Below are positions 1-5,475 of a DNA stretch of 10,136 bases, one piece after another. The stretch is from assembly GCA_028699365.1 (NCBI GenBank), contig JAQVUQ010000064.1, positions 1 through 10,136 of the forward strand, written 5' to 3'. How positions within the stretch are numbered: the stretch's first letter is position 1; each line of letters begins with the position of its first letter. The notes under the pieces were generated by a model, which made no database searches, was not told the origin of the DNA, and saw only the letters and a program-made list of their open reading frames with translations. The position numbers and the translations under genes are program-made. The DNA is from a bacterium. Its GTDB lineage: Bacteria; UBP13; UBA5359.

Positions 1-1054
1 TGCGGGCATGCGATTCCCGCTCAGCCTGCTTGGAGACCGTGCCTCCGGCCACCAGGGCGTGGAAACCGGAGATGGCGCCGCAGGCTACGGTGATGAAGAG
101 GAAGGGCCAGATAAGCCCCAGCTTATCGCCGCCCTGGACCAGGTTGAAGGCCGGGGCGTGAAGGGCCAGGCCGCCGAAGCCGCCTCCTATGACTCCTGTC
201 AGCAGCATCAGAATGCCGGCATAGAGGACGAAGGAGTTCATGAAATCACGGGGCTGAAGCACCAGCCACACCGGTATACCGGCGGCTATAACTACATAAA
301 CGGATAGAATAATCATCCATTGCTGGGGATCCAGCGAGATGGGGAACGTCAATCCAACGGCTATGGACAGGGTGCAGATGATTATGGCAGCAACCGAGGC
401 TATCCACACCTTGATCTTTTTGACGTAGAGAAGCCAGCCGATGAGAGGCGCGAAGAGGGTAATGAATATCACTGAGGTGGAAGCGATGCCGCCTATCCTG
501 GCCGATGGCACTCCGTTGACGGAAACGGTTTTGATCAGGCAGGATCCGCCGCTTAAGGCCATATGTTTCAGCGGCACCATGGATGTCAGGGAGACGGCCG
601 TTAGCCCCAGGAAGGCCGATGTGACCAGGACTATCATAATGATGGTAAAGGAGATAAAGAGGAAGAAGCCGAATCTGCCCAGATAGTTGTTGGCTACATC
701 GGCTACCGATCTGCCGTTCTCTCTCATGCTGACGAACAGGGCGGTATAATCGTGCACGGCGCCGAAGAACACCGTACCGAGTATGATCCAGGCCCAGACG
801 GGAGCGTATCCGAAGATCAATGCCGCTACCGGTCCTATGATGGGCCCGGCGCCGGCAATGGAGGCAAAATGGTGGGAAAATGCCACCCCCAGGGGCGTAG
901 GCACATAATCCACGTCATCCTTCAGTTCCACTGCCGGGGTTGTATTATCGTCATTCTCACCGAAGATGCCCGATAAAAAACGCCCGTAATACCTGTAGCC
1001 CAGGTAAAACACGATAAGTCCAAGCAATAAAGGTGCAGCAATATTCATCTGCAT
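1..1054 (-). CDS. cstA: CstA-family carbon starvation / pyruvate transporter, N-terminal part
   Basis: Polytopic inner-membrane transporter of the CstA/BtsT family, whose members import pyruvate and perhaps peptides when carbon is scarce. The reading frame continues off the left edge; 351 codons are visible of a family that usually runs about 480-700 residues. Near the N-terminus I read a hydrophobic helix with YLGYRYYGRFLSGIFG, then the hallmark FSHHFASIAGAGPIVGP and the following PVWAWIILGTVFFGAVHDY, all diagnostic of CstA. Further on are several hydrophobic membrane spans, and at the window edge KQAERESHARPIGYG-type sequence begins (SKQ...ARPIGYG in homologues). I chose the ATG at 1054 because GGAGGT lies 6 nt upstream; a second ATG two codons later is possible. 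It is divergent from the oxidoreductase gene. Family assignment is firm; the exact substrate is not known from sequence. Confidence 0.93.
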   Translation of the reverse strand, partial: MQMNIAAPLLLGLIVFYLGYRYYGRFLSGIFGENDDNTTPAVELKDDVDYVPTPLGVAFSHHFASIAGAGPIIGPVAALIFGYAPVWAWIILGTVFFGAVHDYTALFVSMRENGRSVADVANNYLGRFGFFLFISFTIIMIVLVTSAFLGLTAVSLTSMVPLKHMALSGGSCLIKTVSVNGVPSARIGGIASTSVIFITLFAPLIGWLLYVKKIKVWIASVAAIIICTLSIAVGLTFPISLDPQQWMIILSVYVVIAAGIPVWLVLQPRDFMNSFVLYAGILMLLTGVIGGGFGGLALHAPAFNLVQGGDKLGLIWPFLFITVACGAISGFHALVAGGTVSKQAERESHAR

Positions 1055-1060
1055 AATAAT

Positions 1061-1066
1061 ACCTCC
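1061..1066 (-). promoter_or_regulatory. Ribosome binding site of cstA
   Basis: On the minus strand this reads GGAGGT, followed by a 6-nt spacer and the ATG at 1054. It decides between two in-frame ATGs, at 1054 and 1048. Confidence 0.8.
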
Positions 1067-1081
1067 GATATACACAGGTTT

Positions 1082-1090
1082 TGTGGATAA
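1082..1090 (-). promoter_or_regulatory. DnaA-box-like 9-mer
   Basis: The minus strand reads TTATCCACA, a perfect match to the classical DnaA box (TTATNCACA). It lies about 27 nt upstream of the cstA start, in the presumed mRNA leader. It is a single copy with no AT-rich unwinding region or second box nearby, so it is not an origin. It could be a site of DnaA-linked regulation or a chance match. Confidence 0.3.
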
Positions 1091-1110
1091 TTAGTAACTT
1101 CTCTTTTAGT

Positions 1111-1136
1111 AAGGGATTTTCCTTTCGAAATCCCTT
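1111..1136. repeat. Perfect 9-bp-stem inverted repeat
   Basis: AAGGGATTT at 1111-1119 pairs perfectly with AAATCCCTT at 1128-1136 around an 8-nt loop. No T-run follows on either strand, so it is not a standard intrinsic terminator. It sits between the two divergent genes and would fall in the 5' leader of cstA if that promoter is upstream of it. It could be an RNA stem or a protein-binding site. Confidence 0.5.
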
Positions 1137-1145
1137 GAATAGGGC

Positions 1146-1164
1146 AGAAATGCATTGCAATTCT
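1146..1164. promoter_or_regulatory. 19-bp near-perfect palindrome, putative operator
   Basis: AGAAATGCATTGCAATTCT has dyad symmetry, with half-sites AGAA-w-TGCA and TGCA-w-TTCT around one central base. Apart from the centre, only one symmetric pair of positions breaks the symmetry. Flanking GGCAGA (1143-1148) and TCTGCC (1164-1169) add a second inverted pair. The size suits a dimeric repressor, and the place, between divergent cstA and the oxidoreductase gene, would let one regulator control both. The regulator is not in the window. Confidence 0.45.
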
Positions 1165-1268
1165 CTGCCTGTTCTGCTAATTTAGAGTGGTGCCTATACG
1201 GCAAGAAGTGAAATCCTGTTCATTTGCAGTACGATGGGCGAATATATTCTACATTAACACCTTTGATT

Positions 1269-1273
1269 GGAGG
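1269..1273 (+). promoter_or_regulatory. Ribosome binding site of the oxidoreductase gene
   Basis: GGAGG with a 7-nt spacer to the ATG at 1281. It settles the start against an in-frame TTG at 1224 that would add 19 residues ahead of the Rossmann fold. Confidence 0.85.
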
Positions 1274-1280
1274 AAGGAAA

Positions 1281-2459
1281 ATGGTAAGGCTAGGCGTTAT
1301 AGGGCATGGCGGGCGTGTCAGCGGCGTCATCAACAGCGCTCTTCGTGAGGTGGAGCCGGATCTTAAAGTTGTAGGCATCGTTGATCCCAATGAAGAGGGA
1401 GCGCGCTCCAAGCTGCATGAGAGCGATAAAGAAGATGTGGTATTCTACGGATCGCTTGATGAAATGGTGCGACAGGGCAAGCTTGATGCCCTGGCCATAG
1501 GCACCAGATGCGGTCTGCATACCCCTTTTGCCATAGAAGCATCCAAATACGACCTGCCGCTCTTTCTGGAGAAGCCGGTGTCCACCTCCATGGAACAGGC
1601 CATAGCACTGGAGAGGGCCTTTGAGAATTCCAGGTGCCAGGCAGTGGTAAGCTTCCCGCTGCGGGTATCACCTCTATGCACTCTTGCCAGGCAGTATATT
1701 GCGGAGGGCGCGACAGGAACCCCGGAGCATATCATGGGCGTCAATTACGTTCCCTACGGCACCTGCTACTTTGATATGTTCTATCGCGATTTTGATTCCA
1801 CGCAGGGGCTATTTCTGCAGAAGGCCACTCATGACTTTGATTATATGAGCTACCTGATGGATTCGCCGGTAGTGAAAGTGGCGGCTATGGCCTCTTACGG
1901 ACGTATCTTCGGCGGGGATAAGCCAGCCGGCTTGAAGTGCTCGGAATGTGCCGAGGCGGACACCTGCCTTGAGAGCCCTGCAAATCGTAAGCATAACTTT
2001 TCCGGTGGTGTCGGTGAAGACCATCTCTGTCCTTTTGGCCGGGATTGCGGTTCACCTGAGACAGGCATGAACGAGGATTCCTCCAGCGCTCTGCTGGAGT
2101 TTGCCAACGGAGCCAAGGGAGTTTACACCCAGGTATTTTACACCCGCCGGGATGCAGGGGCCAGGGGTGCTACCGTCAGCGGCTACCATGGCACGGTCAG
2201 CTTTGACTGGTATAAGAACGATATCAAGAGAGTGCGGCATCACGCCCCCTTCACCGATACCATTAAGGCGGGTGAAGGCGCTTCCCACTTTGGCGGTGAT
2301 CTGGAACTGGCCTACGATTTTATCGGCCTGATAACGGGCAAGCGCGTATCCCGGACGCCGATCGAGACCGGTATCATGAGCGCCTACGCCTGCCTGGCAG
2401 CCAAGGAATCTGCGGATAAGGGCATCTTTGTGAATGTCCGGCAGATAGGGCAGGAATAA
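1281..2459 (+). CDS. Gfo/Idh/MocA-family NAD(P)-dependent oxidoreductase with cysteine-rich insert
   Basis: Cytoplasmic 392-aa dehydrogenase of the family that oxidises or reduces sugars, inositols and related polyols with NAD(P). The N-terminal Rossmann fold starts with GVIGHGG (residues 5-11) and ends its second strand in VDPNEEG. The family's EKP motif is at 97-99, with K98 the expected catalytic or cofactor-contacting lysine. THDFD at 183-187 supplies the HxxD pair (H184, D187) of the active site. Residues 220-256 hold five cysteines (C220, C223, C229, C250, C256), resembling cysteine-rich inserts seen in some uncharacterised family members. The ATG at 1281 was chosen because GGAGG lies 7 nt upstream and the Rossmann motif begins right after it; a TTG 19 codons upstream lacks a site. 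Substrate is unknown. Divergence from the transporter gene suggests a catabolic role but does not prove one. Confidence 0.9.
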   Translation: MVRLGVIGHGGRVSGVINSALREVEPDLKVVGIVDPNEEGARSKLHESDKEDVVFYGSLDEMVRQGKLDALAIGTRCGLHTPFAIEASKYDLPLFLEKPVSTSMEQAIALERAFENSRCQAVVSFPLRVSPLCTLARQYIAEGATGTPEHIMGVNYVPYGTCYFDMFYRDFDSTQGLFLQKATHDFDYMSYLMDSPVVKVAAMASYGRIFGGDKPAGLKCSECAEADTCLESPANRKHNFSGGVGEDHLCPFGRDCGSPETGMNEDSSSALLEFANGAKGVYTQVFYTRRDAGARGATVSGYHGTVSFDWYKNDIKRVRHHAPFTDTIKAGEGASHFGGDLELAYDFIGLITGKRVSRTPIETGIMSAYACLAAKESADKGIFVNVRQIGQE

Positions 2460-2477
2460 AATCTTTCCCGGATGGCG

Positions 2478-2506
2478 TTGATTCTTTGCCGCGACTGGGA
2501 TATAAT
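2478..2506 (+). promoter_or_regulatory. Sigma70-type promoter of tRNA-His
   Basis: A -35 element TTGATT (2478-2483), a 17-bp spacer and a perfect -10 TATAAT (2501-2506). Transcription would begin near 2513, about 20 nt upstream of the mature tRNA 5' end. This is the best consensus promoter in the window and gives the tRNA its own transcription unit. Confidence 0.85.
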
Positions 2507-2533
2507 ACTTCTACGCCGGTGGCGCGAAAACAT

Positions 2534-2611
2534 GGTGGGTGTAGCTCAATCGGTTAGAGCGCTGGACTGTGGCTCCAGAGGTCGCGGGTTCAAGTCCCGT
2601 CACTCACCCCA
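2534..2611 (+). tRNA. tRNA-His (anticodon GTG)
   Basis: Full cloverleaf. Acceptor stem GTGGGTG (2535-2541) pairs with CACTCAC (2601-2607), with one G-T pair. The D stem is GCTC/GAGC (2544-2547 and 2557-2560). The anticodon stem is CTGGA/TCCAG with loop CTGTGGC, placing anticodon GTG at 2569-2571. The T stem is GCGGG/CCCGT with loop TTCAAGT. The encoded G at 2534 (position -1) faces C at 2608 (position 73), the pair that histidyl-tRNA synthetase recognises and that is unique to tRNA-His. CCA is encoded at 2609-2611. It stands alone between its own promoter and terminator. Confidence 0.98.
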
Positions 2612-2621
2612 TAGATTTTAA

Positions 2622-2656
2622 ACGGGTTCCGGAGTTGTCTTCGGAGCCCGTTTTTT
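2622..2656 (+). terminator. Intrinsic terminator of tRNA-His
   Basis: A 13-bp stem (2622-2634 with 2639-2651, containing two G-T pairs) closes a TTGT loop and is followed directly by a run of six T. It starts 10 nt after the CCA end of the tRNA. Confidence 0.9.
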
Positions 2657-2745
2657 GGTTTTACTACAGAACTTACCACAGAACCATCAAATAAATCATC
2701 GGTAATAGCTGCAATCGCGTAGCTGACGGTCGCCATACCGACTTG

Positions 2746-2889
2746 CTAATTCTTCTGTTTCAACGCTCTCAGCATGGCACAGATATCAGCCACTTCATCT
2801 TCTGTTAGCTGCTCAAATGCCTTTAGCCGTTCGCGGATCATGGCTATAGTTGCATTCCCTACTGTTGCCGGTTTCTCCTCCCGGTGCAT
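2746..2889 (-). CDS. Small hypothetical protein or remnant of a regulator (47 aa)
   Basis: An open frame of 47 codons from ATG 2889 to TAG. The product is charged, predicted helical and cytoplasmic, with IAMIRERLKAFEQLTEDEV followed by ADICAMLRALKQKN, which could form two amphipathic helices. The frame stays open only a few codons upstream, reading ETVRNIMHREEKP before a TAG. That TVRNIMH string resembles the recognition-helix end of XRE-type repressors, so this may be the C-terminal stump of a helix-turn-helix protein whose start has been lost. No good ribosome site precedes the ATG (GGAG lies 18 nt upstream). A GTG at 2901 has GGAG only 3 nt away. I do not recognise a family with confidence. 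Confidence 0.35.
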   Translation of the reverse strand: MHREEKPATVGNATIAMIRERLKAFEQLTEDEVADICAMLRALKQKN

Positions 2890-2984
2890 AATATTCCGCA
2901 CTGTCTCCTACGTCCCCGTTCCCTACGCTTACACGTGACCTTTACTTCAGAAGTTGTCGGTAGTAAACTTTAGGTAGTAGATAT

Positions 2985-3115
2985 GTGCGGGAACTCCTCT
3001 GGTCGCCCGAAAAGGCGGCAACCCCAAGCGGGTGGGATCCTGAGGCCCGGGATCTACTTTCGATCTTCTGATGATCTAAGCGATAAAGGTAATGTTGGAG
3101 CAGTGCCGGACATTC
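2985..3115 (+). ncRNA. Structured RNA-like stretch, possible 5' fragment of a group II intron
   Basis: The stretch begins GTGCG, matching the conserved GTGYG 5' end of group II introns. It continues with compact local hairpins: GTCGCC pairs with GGCGGC around CGAAAA, followed by ACCC pairing with GGGT around CAAGC. The composition (GAACTCC, CAACCCC, GTGGGATC, then TCTAAGC) recalls domain I of bacterial group II introns from memory. No reverse-transcriptase frame and no domain V hairpin with its catalytic triad follow, so at most this is a truncated remnant. It could instead be an unrelated structured leader of the MNT gene, which starts about 20 nt beyond. Confidence 0.3.
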
Positions 3116-3136
3116 TTACGGAAAGGGAAGGAGCTT

Positions 3137-3460
3137 ATGATTTCCGAAGAAATCATTATGGAAGTCAAAGAACGTTTGAAGCTGGCAGCACCTGACTCGA
3201 CAATTATTCTCTTTGGGTCTTACGCTCGCGGCGATGCGCGTGAGGGGAGCGATTTGGATATCCTGGTGGTAGAGCCGGATATAATATCCAGACGGCGTGA
3301 GATGGTACGCTTGCACGATGCATTACGTTCTTTGCGTATTCCGGTGGATATTCTGGTTACCAGCAACAAGAACTTCGAAGAATGGTCCGATACGCCTGGC
3401 ACGGTTATTTACGAAGCTGCCAAGAAAGGCAAAGTGCTTTATACAACCGTAAGGCTCTGA
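3137..3460 (+). CDS. MNT-type minimal nucleotidyltransferase domain protein
   Basis: A 107-aa cytoplasmic protein of the polymerase-beta-like nucleotidyltransferase superfamily (MNT). Residues from about 24 read LFGSYARGDAREGSDLDILV: the GSxARG loop followed by the SDxD pair that binds metal, with a further candidate acidic residue in PVDILV. Length matches stand-alone MNT proteins, which usually form the antitoxin half of HEPN-MNT pairs and can AMPylate the HEPN toxin. Here no HEPN gene lies on either side: 63 bp later a convergent ABC-F gene ends, and upstream is gene-poor. The ATG at 3137 is preceded by AAGGAG at a short 3-nt spacing; ATGs at 3092 and 3158 are weaker choices. The fold is certain; antitoxin function is inference. 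Confidence 0.85.
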   Translation: MISEEIIMEVKERLKLAAPDSTIILFGSYARGDAREGSDLDILVVEPDIISRRREMVRLHDALRSLRIPVDILVTSNKNFEEWSDTPGTVIYEAAKKGKVLYTTVRL

Positions 3461-3523
3461 ATAGAGGGCAATTTAACGTTAGTCAATTTTGTCAAGTACG
3501 TCCCCGTCTCTTGTCCATAAATT

Positions 3524-5023
3524 TCACATAGAGCTTATCCTTAGCCTTACATCCTTGCCCGTTTGTTCCAAATGCCAGCGCGTGTGCGCAATGTTTGAAA
3601 GAAAGCGCTGATCATGACTTACCAGCAGGAGGCCGCAGGGACAAGCGGCCAGAGCGCTTTCCAGGCATTCGATGGCGGACAGATCAAGGTGGTTGGTCGG
3701 TTCATCCATGATTATCAGGTATGGATGGCGGATAACTCCCAGTGCCAGCAATATCTTGCGCAGCTCGCCGGGACTGGCATCCAGGTTCTCCAACAATCTC
3801 CCCGGTCGCGATCCCAGGCTGCTTACTACCGTCATCACTGTTCCCAGTTGCTGATGAGAGAGTTGGTGTACCGCCGTCATAATCTCCCGCGTCTGCGCCA
3901 GGTCTATCTCCTGGGGCAGATAGATCAGATGCTCTGCAGAGATCGTGAGTTGATCGGCGATATACCGAAGCAGCGTGCTTTTGCCCGTGCCGTTGGCGCC
4001 GGTGACGGCAATGCGATCCTGCCTTGGCATGGTCAGTGCCGGAAAAGAGAGTCGGCGTTCTCCATCCAGGCTGAGACTTCCTGCGGGGATGGAGAAAAGC
4101 CGTTCGCGCGGTGACACTGAACTGTCCAGCCAGAAGTTCAACTTATAGCGCTTTTTGCTCTGCACGGTGGACAACAGATCTTTTGCTTTATTAAGACGGC
4201 CATCCATCTGTTTGGCAAGACGTCCTGCTTTACCGTCTTTTCCCGAGACCCTGGCAGCATCGATTTTGGCACGTCCGTCGCTGTCACCCCGCGCCAGGTT
4301 GCGTTTGGACCTCTTTCCGTCAGCTTTTGCGGCCTCACTGTGGCGACGTTGTGACTCCCTGGCAATATGTTCAAGCTCTTGCTGTACCACACGGCGCTTA
4401 GAGGTAAGCGTCTTTTCTTCACGCTCCGCTTCGCTTGCAGCTTCGGTATAATTGCCCGGGCGCATCATCGCTTCCGGTGGATCCAGAAAGAAGCACTGCC
4501 GGCAGAGGATATCCAGCAGGTCACGGTCATGACTTACCAGCAGCCCGATGCCGCTGAAGGTGCTGAGGGCTTCCAGCAGTAATTCACGCGTGGTAATATC
4601 GATATGATTGGTGGGTTCATCGATGAGAAGTGCATCCGGTTGTTGCCAGAGAGCAACGGCGATCTGGGCGCGTTTGCGCTCGCCATGGCTTAATGTGTGC
4701 CAGCGATTAGTCCAATCGTCCCTGATCTGCAGTTTTCCTCTTATTACACATGCATCGACATCCATCGCATCGATGAAGTACGGTAGTTCTGCCGGGATAT
4801 CGTCGGTGCGCTGCGGGCAAAGGACGATGTGCTCAGGCCGTTTTATGATACCATGCTGCGGTTGCAACTCTCCGGCGGCCAGATGCAGCACAGTGGTTTT
4901 GCCTGCGCCATTGGGGCCGACGATTCCGGTCCATCCCAGGGGGAATTGAGCTGTGATATCTTCCAGCAAAGCTGATGTGGTGCCCTCGTAGGTAAAAGTA
5001 ACACGGTTAAAGGCTAGTAACAC
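3524..5023 (-). CDS. ABC-F family ATPase, compact 499-aa form
   Basis: Soluble twin-ATPase protein without membrane spans. ABC-F proteins act on the ribosome E site; some are translation factors and some protect against antibiotics. Domain 1 has Walker A GPNGAGKT (36-43), signature LSHGE (111-115), Walker B LLIDEP (132-137) and switch H165. Domain 2 has Walker A GANGTGKS (342-349), an altered signature ASPGE (416-420), Walker B IIMDEP (436-441) and H470. The linker at about 190-310 is long, very basic and helical, as in the P-site tRNA interaction motif. The length matches Vga/Lsa/Msr-type resistance proteins, but LSHGERKRAQ is not their typical signature, so resistance is not established. 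Start: GTG at 5023 with AGGAGGT 5 nt upstream; the frame stays open upstream, but that extension lacks a ribosome site and precedes the conserved start LLAFNRVTF. It converges on the MNT gene. Confidence 0.9.
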   Translation of the reverse strand: MLLAFNRVTFTYEGTTSALLEDITAQFPLGWTGIVGPNGAGKTTVLHLAAGELQPQHGIIKRPEHIVLCPQRTDDIPAELPYFIDAMDVDACVIRGKLQIRDDWTNRWHTLSHGERKRAQIAVALWQQPDALLIDEPTNHIDITTRELLLEALSTFSGIGLLVSHDRDLLDILCRQCFFLDPPEAMMRPGNYTEAASEAEREEKTLTSKRRVVQQELEHIARESQRRHSEAAKADGKRSKRNLARGDSDGRAKIDAARVSGKDGKAGRLAKQMDGRLNKAKDLLSTVQSKKRYKLNFWLDSSVSPRERLFSIPAGSLSLDGERRLSFPALTMPRQDRIAVTGANGTGKSTLLRYIADQLTISAEHLIYLPQEIDLAQTREIMTAVHQLSHQQLGTVMTVVSSLGSRPGRLLENLDASPGELRKILLALGVIRHPYLIIMDEPTNHLDLSAIECLESALAACPCGLLLVSHDQRFLSNIAHTRWHLEQTGKDVRLRISSM

Positions 5024-5028
5024 AGTAG

Positions 5029-5035
5029 ACCTCCT
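5029..5035 (-). promoter_or_regulatory. Ribosome binding site fixing the GTG start of the compact ABC-F gene
   Basis: Reads AGGAGGT on the minus strand, 5 nt before GTG 5023. It rules against the in-frame upstream GTG at 5164, which has no such site. Confidence 0.88.
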
Positions 5036-5105
5036 GATGTATATCCGGGGGTATACATACCGGCGGCTATGATAGCTGTATCTCCGTGAGGGGTAACCAA
5101 CAATA

Positions 5106-5129
5106 AATGCCACTGTCTCTCGTGGCATT
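5106..5129 (-). repeat. Perfect 8-bp-stem hairpin in the ABC-F leader
   Basis: AATGCCAC (5106-5113) and GTGGCATT (5122-5129) pair perfectly around an 8-nt loop. On the minus strand TTTATTG follows, a weak U-rich tail, so it might work as an attenuator, though the tail is poor for an intrinsic terminator. It lies about 85 nt upstream of the GTG start. Confidence 0.45.
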
Positions 5130-5186
5130 GCAGGAATTTGTTTCTCAAGCCGCAAGAGAATCACGGAAACTTAAGCACACAGTCAG

Positions 5187-5208
5187 CCGGATGGCATTTG
5201 CCGACCGG
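5187..5208. repeat. Interrupted palindrome upstream of the ABC-F gene
   Basis: CCGG-at-GGCA-tt-TGCC-ga-CCGG forms a 4+4 bp dyad. It could be an operator or the first stem of the ABC-F leader. An approximate direct repeat of CCGGATG also occurs here (5187-5193 and 5205-5211). Confidence 0.3.
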
Positions 5209-5319
5209 ATGTAAAATACGACAATTTGCGTGTGCTCTATTCCGTTAGATTCTCACGGGCCTGCCTCCATCTGAATTAATAATATTGTAGCACGATGTAA
5301 GGGAGGTGTCACTAAAAGT

Positions 5320-5349
5320 TTGACCTGCCGTTTGCAGAAGCGATAACAT
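5320..5349 (+). promoter_or_regulatory. Candidate promoter of the sugar dehydrogenase gene
   Basis: -35 TTGACC (5320-5325), an 18-bp spacer and -10 TAACAT (5344-5349). The hexamers and spacing are identical to those ahead of the amidohydrolase gene (6615-6644). It would give a leader of about 120 nt. A TATAAT at 5409-5414 is an alternative -10 but has no good -35 at normal spacing. Confidence 0.5.
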
Positions 5350-5475
5350 GAAATAATAACCTATAAAGCAGACAAGGACTGGTTCGAGCGCTTCATTTGA
5401 ATTTTTCGTATAATTCGCTCTACATTCTCGCTTGATTACGTGAGCCCGGGGTAAATAAATACGGGTGAATGCGAC

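Larger units (their letters stand above)
2612..3136. other. Gene-poor tract downstream of tRNA-His, possibly decayed accessory DNA
   Basis: About 525 bp with no convincing full-length gene. It holds the tRNA terminator, an imperfect 12-bp tandem repeat (TACTACAGAAC at 2662-2672, TACCACAGAAC at 2674-2684), the 47-codon minus-strand ORF, and the structured GTGCG-starting stretch near 2985-3115. The tract directly behind a tRNA gene fits a former integration site. However, I see no second copy of the tRNA 3' end and no integrase, so past insertion is inference only. Confidence 0.4.
2909..3507. repeat. Direct 11-mer repeats flanking the MNT segment
   Basis: TACGTCCCCGT occurs at 2909-2919 and again at 3497-3507 in the same orientation, bracketing the structured stretch and the MNT gene. 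One flank is CTCC and the other CAAG, so identity does not extend further. A repeated 11-mer in 10 kb can be chance. It is noted because both copies lie in the gaps around the only accessory-looking gene. Confidence 0.25.
5024..5475. promoter_or_regulatory. Divergent control region and structured leader between ABC-F and sugar dehydrogenase
   Basis: About 450 bp without a convincing gene. Towards the ABC-F gene it holds three hairpin-forming repeats, at 5106-5129, about 5141-5159 and 5187-5208. Towards the dehydrogenase it holds a candidate promoter at 5320-5349, a second TATAAT at 5409-5414 without a good -35, and an AT-rich block near 5274-5288. I find no clear minus-strand promoter, so the ABC-F leader length is not fixed. 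Confidence 0.5.

Noticed and set aside
1224-1280. A 19-residue N-terminal extension of the oxidoreductase from TTG 1224
   Set aside because: There is no ribosome site before TTG 1224. ATG 1281 has GGAGG 7 nt upstream and starts right at the Rossmann strand.
2602-2735. A 45-codon minus-strand frame running antisense through the tRNA terminator
   Set aside because: It has no ribosome site, covers the terminator and the tRNA 3' end, and has no recognisable motif.
2984-3130. A fluoride, THF or other named riboswitch ahead of the MNT gene
   Set aside because: None of the conserved strings of these classes as I know them is present, and the downstream gene does not fit.
2983-3195. A 70-codon open frame on the plus strand
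   Set aside because: Composition does not look like protein, it has no ribosome site, it overlaps the start of the MNT gene in another frame and it covers the hairpin-rich stretch.
3461-3523. A remnant HEPN gene or a terminator after the MNT gene
   Set aside because: Only 63 bp are present before the convergent ABC-F stop. I see neither HEPN-like sequence nor a stable hairpin with a T-run.
3524-5164. A longer 546-residue form of the compact ABC-F protein starting at GTG 5164
   Set aside because: The extra 47 residues are Arg/Tyr-rich low-complexity sequence with no ribosome site, while GTG 5023 has AGGAGGT at the right distance and begins the conserved domain.
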